From Myxococcales bacterium (GTDB lineage Bacteria > Myxococcota_A > Polyangia > Polyangiales > Polyangiaceae), in NCBI GenBank assembly GCA_947473045.1, contig CANJCO010000006.1:56890-120889 (forward strand): a stretch of DNA of 64,000 bases, read 5' to 3'. This document shows, in pieces, positions 58,712 to 64,000 of the stretch. Each line of letters opens with the position of its first letter. The stretch's first letter is position 1. The translations under genes were made by a program, and so were the position numbers. The notes beneath the pieces were generated by a model. The model did not search any database and was not told the origin of the DNA. It saw only the letters and a program-made list of their open reading frames with translations.

Positions 58712-59086
58712 ATGGACGCAGCAATCGATGCCACCGAAATTACCGCCCTGCTCGGGCGAGGCACGCGCTTTGAAGGAAAGTTACACTTTGAAGGGCGCGT
58801 GCGAATTGACGGCTACTTCAAAGGCGAAATTCGCAGCGACGACACGCTGGTCATCGGTGACGGCGCCGAAGTGCACGCAGCGATCGATGTCGCGACGGTG
58901 ATCGTGCGCGGCGGGGTCGTGCACGGCAATATTCGGGCGAAGGCCGCGCTCGAAATTCATGCGCCGGCGAAGCTCGTAGGCGACATCCACTCCCCGTCCC
59001 TCTTCATCGACCGGGGTGTCGAGTTTCAAGGCCGCTGCCGCATGGAGCCGGTGGAAGACGAAGCCCCGGAAAGCGCGCCGCCGTGA
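58712..59086 (+). CDS. Bactofilin
   Basis: 124 residues from ATG 58712, which has GAGG 5 nt upstream; ATG 58676 would add 12 residues. The beta-helical bactofilin core repeats are clear (LLGRGTRFEGKLHFEGRVRI, DGYFKGEIRSDDTLVIGDGA, HAAIDVATVIVRGGVVHGNI, RAKAALEIHAPAKLVGDIHS). It polymerises into cytoskeletal filaments that act in cell shape, chromosome or motility organisation in myxobacteria. Its stop overlaps the next gene (GTGATG). Confidence 0.93.
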   Translation: MDAAIDATEITALLGRGTRFEGKLHFEGRVRIDGYFKGEIRSDDTLVIGDGAEVHAAIDVATVIVRGGVVHGNIRAKAALEIHAPAKLVGDIHSPSLFIDRGVEFQGRCRMEPVEDEAPESAPP

Positions 59087-59541
59087 TGCGCATCGCGGTC
59101 GGACTGCTGCTGGCGGCCGCGTGTAGCGCGCCTGCGAAGGTTCCCCCTGGCGCGGCGAAGAACGCCGCTCGCCCCGCAGCGCCGGCGGTGTCACTTCAAG
59201 CTTCCCCGCCGCTCGCGGCGCCCGATCCGCTGCTCGATCGCGCCTTGCGCGAATGGCCGGGCGCGGCGCCCGTCAGCCGGCTCGAGCTGCGCCTGGATGG
59301 CACGGGGTCGATGGCGATCCCGCCCGCGCCCGGCGACGCCTGCTATCGCGTGTTCGTCGACGCCGACAGCTCGGTGAGCGCGCGCGCGCAGGGGGCAAGC
59401 GCCGCACCTTTGGCCACCGCCGAGGGGTCGCACTTGTCGCTCGGCCCCCACGGCCCGTTTTGCTTGAGGCGCGGCGAGGCGCTCACGGTTCAATTGCAGG
59501 GACACGCCACTGCGCGCGTCGTGGTACTGACCGCGCGCTGA
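59083..59541 (+). CDS. Small lipoprotein with one two-cysteine module
   Basis: 152 residues, starting at GTG 59083 or ATG 59086, overlapping the bactofilin stop. Lipoprotein signal (MRIAVGLLLAAACSAP). The mature part holds one copy of the module seen in the E1-like operon: PGDACYRVFVDADSS with a second Cys about 50 residues on (PFCLRRGEALTVQLQGHATA). The function is unknown. It is followed by repeat element copy B. Confidence 0.72.
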   Translation: MMRIAVGLLLAAACSAPAKVPPGAAKNAARPAAPAVSLQASPPLAAPDPLLDRALREWPGAAPVSRLELRLDGTGSMAIPPAPGDACYRVFVDADSSVSARAQGASAAPLATAEGSHLSLGPHGPFCLRRGEALTVQLQGHATARVVVLTAR

Positions 59542-59558
59542 CGGTTGCGACCGCAGGC

Positions 59559-59708
59559 CTGGCAGGCTGCTCGAACAACACCCTGCGAGAGATTCGCAAA
59601 GAGAATCGCGTGGGGCGGGGACCACGAAAAGCCGCGTTTTTCGTGGCGGGGAGGTGCATGCCTCCCCAAGATGAACGGCTAACAGGCCGCTGTTCAACGG
59701 CCTGCTAG
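59559..59708 (-). repeat. 150-bp hairpin-rich element, copy B (REP/MITE-like)
   Basis: Reverse complement of copy A type: begins CTAGCAGG and ends CCTGCCAG on the minus strand, with the same four-hairpin order. Several stems are kept by different bases, for example GGGGAGG/CCTCCCC and GATTC/GAATC. It fills the gap between the convergent lipoprotein and DUF4139 genes. Its terminal CTAG supplies the TAG stop of the DUF4139 gene. Confidence 0.85.
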
Positions 59709-61630
59709 GGCTTCGGCGCCGGCGTCTCGACAATCACAATCTCGCGGACGGCTTCTTTGAACCGCACGTCGAGCTCCGCCGACTTCTGGTCGGTCTCGAC
59801 CAGCTGCCGCGTGATGTCATCGAGGCGCGCCGCCATCTCGCCGAGGCGCTGCGTGAGCTTGGCGCGCAGCGCTTCAGCGCTCTTGTTCTTTTCGATGGCG
59901 ACGATGTTGCTGCGCGTTTCTTGCGTCTGCGTAGAAACGTTCGCCTGCTCGCGCGACAGCTTCACCCTCGCCGACCGCAACGCCAGCAGCTGATCGCGCA
60001 GCGCCCACGCAGCGCCAAGCTTCGCCACCTGCGCCAGCGGAGATCGTGCATCATGCATGTAATTTTTCACCGCGTTGTCTGCCACCGCGGAAAACCAGTC
60101 TTCGCGCCGACGCAGCGTCGACCGCTCATCGACGACGAGCTCCGAGGTGGCGCGCGGGGCGACCTTGGCAGGCACGAGCGCCGAGCCGGTGCCCACGTTG
60201 TCCTCGGTCTCCTTCGGAGCCTGAAACAGCCGCGTGCCGCCCTGCCGCGCATGCTTGACGATGACCTTCGCCTCGGCGTCGCCGCCATTTTTGATGCGAT
60301 ATTTCGTCTGCGTCACGGCGTCGCGCTCGATGGTGAGCTCGCCGTTTTCGACCTTCGCCAGGCGCTCGCCGAGCTCGTCGTATTTGCGCTCGTGATCGAC
60401 CGCGATCGCCCGTTCGAGCGCGAACGGCACCGTCGCCATGGCTGCCGCCGGGAGCGGATCGAGCATGCCCTGCCCGAGAAATGCGCCCTGCTCGAACACC
60501 GCGATCGGTCCCTTTTCGAGCATGCCGCCCGTGACGTTGGAGAAGCGCGCCACGCGAAACGGATGCGATGAGGAATCGGCAACCCCACCGTCGGGGGCGA
60601 ACAGAAAGTTCGACTCGCCGGGAACCGAGCGCGCGAGCAGCATCACCATGGTGGCGCTCTTGTCCGGAATGTTCACTGTCTGCGGCAAATCGTAGCGCGT
60701 CGTGCCGCCTTCCTGAGCCACGGCCGCGAGCGACTGAAGATTGCGCGGCTGGGAAATTTCGCGGCGCACGTATTCGGCGGGCGCCGCGGCCATCGGATAG
60801 CGCGCCCCTGCTCCGCCCCCCGATTGCGCTTCCGCCTTTGCCGCCGGTGCCATGCGCCCCTGTAGCGCCGCGCGGGGGGCGCCGGGTTTGGTGGGCGGAC
60901 GCGCCTTCTTGCTTGCCGGCGCAGCGGACGGCGCTTCGTCGCCCTCTTCAGAGCTGTCGGCCATGGAGGGCGCCGGCGGCGGCGGCGGCGCGTCGGCGAG
61001 CGAGGTTTCCCCCCGAGGCACAGCCGCGATCACCTCTCCCGAATCGGTCACGATGGGGCGCGCGGGAATCACGGGCACGCCGAGCTGGGCCTCAAACGCG
61101 ATCGGCGCGCCGGCCACCAGCGAGAGCGCGACGTCCTTCCAGTCTTCTCCCGATGTATTATGCACGATTCCCCACACCTGCAGATCGGCCTGGCCTCCGG
61201 GCCGGACCACCACGCGGTAGGACGGCTTCCAGACGGGCGACTCGGCGATGTAACCCACGGCGAGATCGTGCTCCTTTCCGTCGAGCGAGAGCACTACCTT
61301 CTTCAGGCCCTTGCGCTCGTCGTCGCTCATCTTTTCGCGAGGAGTCGGCTCGGCCTCGGTGTCGGTAAGCGGAAAAGCCGCGGATTTTACGGAGCTGCCG
61401 CCCTTTTCGATCACAGCCAGCGTCGCCAGAAAGTCGCCGACCTCCGACTCGCGCATTTTGAAGCGCACCTCGGGCTCATCAACGATGCCCTGACGCTCGA
61501 AGTAACCGACGCCGTTGCGGTAGATGACCACGCGCTTGAGCGGAAGCGAGTCGCTCGAGACGATGGCCTGGCGACCGCACGCGGCGGAGCCGAGCGCAAA
61601 AATGGCGGCGGACAGAAGGCGATGGCGCAT
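59705..61630 (-). CDS. DUF4139-domain lipoprotein
   Basis: 641 residues from ATG 61630 (AGGAAAA upstream), with a lipoprotein-type signal (LLSAAIFALGSAACG). DUF4139-like features: LPLKRVVIYRNGVGYFERQG at the start, then VWKPSYRVVVRPGGQADLQVWGIVHNTS and KDVALSLVAG. A Pro/Ala insert (about 235-310) is followed by NIPDKSATMVMLLARSVPGE and a C-terminal coiled coil (SREQANVSTQTQETRSNIVA; LGEMAARLDDITRQLVETDQ). Biochemical function is unknown. It is divergent from rpoN. Confidence 0.82.
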   Translation of the reverse strand: MRHRLLSAAIFALGSAACGRQAIVSSDSLPLKRVVIYRNGVGYFERQGIVDEPEVRFKMRESEVGDFLATLAVIEKGGSSVKSAAFPLTDTEAEPTPREKMSDDERKGLKKVVLSLDGKEHDLAVGYIAESPVWKPSYRVVVRPGGQADLQVWGIVHNTSGEDWKDVALSLVAGAPIAFEAQLGVPVIPARPIVTDSGEVIAAVPRGETSLADAPPPPPAPSMADSSEEGDEAPSAAPASKKARPPTKPGAPRAALQGRMAPAAKAEAQSGGGAGARYPMAAAPAEYVRREISQPRNLQSLAAVAQEGGTTRYDLPQTVNIPDKSATMVMLLARSVPGESNFLFAPDGGVADSSSHPFRVARFSNVTGGMLEKGPIAVFEQGAFLGQGMLDPLPAAAMATVPFALERAIAVDHERKYDELGERLAKVENGELTIERDAVTQTKYRIKNGGDAEAKVIVKHARQGGTRLFQAPKETEDNVGTGSALVPAKVAPRATSELVVDERSTLRRREDWFSAVADNAVKNYMHDARSPLAQVAKLGAAWALRDQLLALRSARVKLSREQANVSTQTQETRSNIVAIEKNKSAEALRAKLTQRLGEMAARLDDITRQLVETDQKSAELDVRFKEAVREIVIVETPAPKP

Positions 61631-61726
61631 GGGATGATTTTCCTGAGCAGGCGAAAAGGTGGGCGGATGATACGCGCACGGGCAAAAAAAGGATCTACCC
61701 CAACCGCAAAATCGGGCGGCCCCGAT

Positions 61727-61742
61727 TGGCACGAAACTGGCG
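61727..61742 (+). promoter_or_regulatory. Predicted sigma-54 (-24/-12) promoter of rpoN
   Basis: TTGGCACG-AAAC-TGGC: the -24 half (TGGCACG) is a perfect consensus match. The invariant GG and GC are spaced exactly as required, and the only deviation is TGGC for TTGC. It lies about 77 nt upstream of the rpoN ATG in a 188-nt divergent gap. Confidence 0.65.
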
Positions 61743-61818
61743 TGAAGGGCAGCTCGGCGTGGTATCTTCTTGGTGAAGACGCGCTGGCCGCCCGCAGCGC
61801 CGAGGTCTAAAAAAGCCG

Positions 61819-63345
61819 ATGTCGATGGAGATCAAGCAATCACTCAAACTCGGCCAGCAGCTGCTCATGACGCCGCAACTTCAGCAGGCCATTCGCTTGC
61901 TGCAGCTGTCGCGCATGGAGCTGATCGACGAGATTCGTAAGGAGCTCGACGCCAACCCGGTGCTCGCCGACGACGAAGTCGAGCCGAAGAATCGCATGGG
62001 CGGAGCCGCGCCGGCCCCCGAGAGCGCGCCGGCCGACGCAGACGCCCGACTCGACCTCAACGAGCGCATGTCGCAGCAGTCCAAGCACGACGAGCTGCAG
62101 CGCGTGACCGACGAAAAGAAGGTCAACGACATCGACTGGGAGCAGTTTCTCGAAAACCGCAGCATGCAGCAGCCGCTGCCCGCCAGCCGCGGCGGCTTCG
62201 ACGATCTGCCGCCGATCGAGGCCAATCTCACGAAATTCGAGAGCCTGGCCGATCACATTCGTTGGCAGTTGCAGATGAGCGACTTCGACGAAACCGAGAG
62301 GCGATTCGCCGAGTTGGTACTCGGCAATCTCGACGAAAACGGTTTTCTCGATCTCAAAGGTACCGAGCGCGAAGACGGAACGCGCACTCCCGACATTTCG
62401 CTCGATGAGTTTGCCGCGGAGGCCGGCCTCGATCCCGAAGACGCGCCCGTCGTGCTTCGGATCATGCAGGAGTGGGATCCCGTCGGCGCGTGCGCGCGCG
62501 ATCTGCAGGAGTGTCTGCTCGTTCAGGCCGAGGTATTTGGCTACGAAGACCTCGACGTCGAGATCATCAAAAAGCATCTCCACAACCTGGAGAAGCACAA
62601 TTACCAGGCGATCGCGCGCGACCTGAAGATTCCAGTCGAAGAGGTCTACGAGGCGGTCAAAGAGATTCAGAAACTCGAGAGCCGCCCCGCGCGCAACTTT
62701 GTAGAAGCCGACGAAAAGACGTTCGCGATTACCCCCGATGTCTACGTCGTAAAAGACGGCGACAAGTTCGTAGTGAGCGACAATGACCGCGGCGTGCAGC
62801 GACTTTACATCAACGAAGCGCTCACGAAGCAAATGCTCAAGGACCCGGGCGCCAAGAATTTCATCAACGACAAACTCAACAACGCAAAGTGGTTGATCAA
62901 GGCGATTGAGCAGCGACGCAGGACCATCATTCGCGTGACCGAGTGCATCGTCGAAAAGCAGCGCGAGTTTTTCGAGCGCGGCGTGGCCTATCTCAAGCCG
63001 ATGATTCTGCGCGATATCGCCGACACCGTCGGCATGCACGAGTCGACGATCTCGCGGGTGACCACCAACAAATACGTGCACACGCCCCAGGGCCTGTTCG
63101 AGCTGAAGTACTTCTTCAACTCGTCCATCAGCCGCCCCGGCGAAGACGACATCGCCTCCGAGAGCGTCAAGCAGGGGATCAAGAAAATCATCGAAGGCGA
63201 AGACAAGAGCGAGCCGCTCAGCGATCAGGCCATTGTCGAGCTGCTCTCGAAGAACGACGGCATCCAGATCGCGAGGCGCACCGTGGCGAAGTACCGCGAG
63301 ATGCTCGGTATTTTGGCCTCGAGCAAGCGCAAGAAGCTTTTCTAG
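61819..63345 (+). CDS. rpoN: RNA polymerase sigma-54 factor
   Basis: 508 residues. Region I is Gln/Leu-rich (KQSLKLGQQLLMTPQLQQAI, RLLQLSRMELIDEI) and contacts bEBPs; region II is acidic. The core-binding domain follows (ESLADHIRWQLQM), then the HTH (LRDIADTVGMHESTISRVTT). The C-terminal RpoN box ARRTVAKYRE recognises the -24 element. It is followed by hpf and ptsN as in many proteobacteria. A -24/-12 site upstream suggests autoregulation. Confidence 0.97.
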   Translation: MSMEIKQSLKLGQQLLMTPQLQQAIRLLQLSRMELIDEIRKELDANPVLADDEVEPKNRMGGAAPAPESAPADADARLDLNERMSQQSKHDELQRVTDEKKVNDIDWEQFLENRSMQQPLPASRGGFDDLPPIEANLTKFESLADHIRWQLQMSDFDETERRFAELVLGNLDENGFLDLKGTEREDGTRTPDISLDEFAAEAGLDPEDAPVVLRIMQEWDPVGACARDLQECLLVQAEVFGYEDLDVEIIKKHLHNLEKHNYQAIARDLKIPVEEVYEAVKEIQKLESRPARNFVEADEKTFAITPDVYVVKDGDKFVVSDNDRGVQRLYINEALTKQMLKDPGAKNFINDKLNNAKWLIKAIEQRRRTIIRVTECIVEKQREFFERGVAYLKPMILRDIADTVGMHESTISRVTTNKYVHTPQGLFELKYFFNSSISRPGEDDIASESVKQGIKKIIEGEDKSEPLSDQAIVELLSKNDGIQIARRTVAKYREMLGILASSKRKKLF

Positions 63346-63551
63346 CGGGCCCGCGGTCGGGCATCGCGCTGGCGGTGCAAGGATCGTGACAGCGCCGTGA
63401 TCATTTTGTGTCGTTTTTTGGGCAACTTCTGACGAGTTACCCGTTATCGTCACAGATGCCGCCGCACGTTCGCCCGAACCTCGAGTTACGAGCCGTACGA
63501 CACGCCCATCATTCGAGGAACGCGCTCGCCTGCAGCGAGGAGGTCGACCCA

Positions 63552-63884
63552 ATGAACATCGCGATCACGTTTCGCCACATGGATTCCACGCAGTCGGTCA
63601 AGACGCACGCGTCTGACAAGGTTGCCAAGCTCCAAAAGTTCCTCAGGCAACCGATGAAAGCGCAAGTCACGCTGAGCTGTCAGCACCTCGCGCACACCGC
63701 CGAAATCGAGATTCACTCGGGCGGCGAGCACTTCCACGCACACGACTCGAGCGAGGACATGTACGCGACGATCGACAAGGTGGCCGACAAGCTCGAGCGC
63801 CAAATCCGCGCCGCGAAGGTCTCGCGCAAGGGTGCGGAGCGGGCGTCGGAGCGCTTGATCGTCGACGAAACCGGCGAAGACTGA
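63552..63884 (+). CDS. hpf: Ribosome hibernation promoting factor (HPF/RaiA family, short form)
   Basis: 110 residues from ATG 63552, with a strong GAGGAGGTC upstream. Family motifs: MNIAITFRHMDSTQSVKTHA, SDKVAKLQKFL, QVTLSCQHLAHTAEIEIHSG and DMYATIDKVADKLERQIRAA. It binds the 30S subunit in resting cells. There is no long-form C-terminal dimerisation domain. The 206-nt gap after rpoN suggests a separate or additional promoter. Confidence 0.93.
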   Translation: MNIAITFRHMDSTQSVKTHASDKVAKLQKFLRQPMKAQVTLSCQHLAHTAEIEIHSGGEHFHAHDSSEDMYATIDKVADKLERQIRAAKVSRKGAERASERLIVDETGED

Positions 63885-63927
63885 GCGCGTCGGCAATCTT
63901 TTTTCCCAAGCGCGAGCGCGGTTGCGT

Positions 63928-63933
63928 CATGCT
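63928..63933 (+). promoter_or_regulatory. Possible -10 box (CATGCT)
   Basis: CATGCT ends 6 nt before GTG 63940, the same distance as other boxes in this window. Confidence 0.25.
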
Positions 63934-63939
63934 CCCCGC

Positions 63940-64000
63940 GTGAAGCTCTCTCAGCTGCTCACTGCAGGCCGCATTGCCATTCACGGGCCGACCGAGGCGC
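63940..64000 (+). CDS. ptsN: PtsN-like PTS IIA(Ntr) protein, 3'-truncated by the window
   Basis: Only the first 20 codons are visible (KLSQLLTAGRIAIHGPTEA after the GTG). These match the start of EIIA(Ntr) proteins (typically MKLxxLLxPxRI). The position directly after rpoN and hpf supports the call. EIIA(Ntr) belongs to the nitrogen-related phosphotransferase system. Confidence 0.7.
   Translation, partial: MKLSQLLTAGRIAIHGPTEA

Overview
The window is chromosomal DNA of a high-GC Gram-negative bacterium, most likely a myxobacterium-like member of the Myxococcota (Polyangia). This is inferred from gene content: lipid A late acyltransferase, an LptD-type outer-membrane protein, a bactofilin, a PilZ protein, several lipoproteins, disulfide-rich repeat proteins, Pro/Ala-rich linkers and a sigma-54 gene. 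No rRNA, tRNA, CRISPR array, insertion sequence or prophage was recognised. The only RNA gene found is the RNase P RNA.

Layout. 1-7.9 kb: Cys-rich secreted protein, a 150-bp repeat element, CDF metal exporter, double cyclic-nucleotide-binding protein, HrcA, extensin-like lipoprotein, RluA-type pseudouridine synthase, response regulator. 7.9-20.9 kb: ValS, then an overlapping three-gene minus-strand operon (E1-like enzyme, a membrane protein with a degenerate E1-like N-terminus, a large lipoprotein), membrane dipeptidase, FliK-like protein, CorC-type CBS protein. 21-30 kb: PilZ protein, PabA/TrpG, XerD, N-formylglutamate amidohydrolase, L28 with a clear terminator, gamma-glutamyltranspeptidase-like and DUF72 proteins, LpxL. 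30-41 kb: VWA lipoprotein, a 1259-residue Fe-S flavoprotein behind YggX and a WalJ-like hydrolase, a zinc-ribbon protein with TMLG repeats, beta-propeller, IscA/ErpA-type carrier, [2Fe-2S] protein. 41-50 kb: RNase P RNA, glycosyltransferase, Maf, outer-membrane and PPC-domain proteins, YgfZ, lipid kinase, ABC-2 permease. 50-64 kb: D-lysine 5,6-aminomutase kamD and kamE separated by an opposite-strand gene, LptD pair, two beta-barrels, bactofilin, second repeat copy, DUF4139 lipoprotein, rpoN-hpf-ptsN.

Main points. (1) Two exactly 150-bp hairpin-rich elements, in inverted orientation, each fill a convergent intergenic gap, and their terminal CTAG supplies the neighbouring gene's stop codon. 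(2) A TAnnnT box, often TGCTAnnnT, lies only 6-12 nt upstream of many start codons that lack a Shine-Dalgarno sequence, suggesting widespread leaderless transcripts. (3) The E1/pseudo-E1 operon, with secreted two-cysteine modules also seen in a small lipoprotein elsewhere in the window, is the best candidate for an undescribed system. (4) rpoN has a near-consensus -24/-12 site. (5) One beta-barrel gene has its ribosome-binding site inside a perfect 10-bp inverted repeat. Many genes overlap by ATGA or GTGA and are probably translationally coupled.
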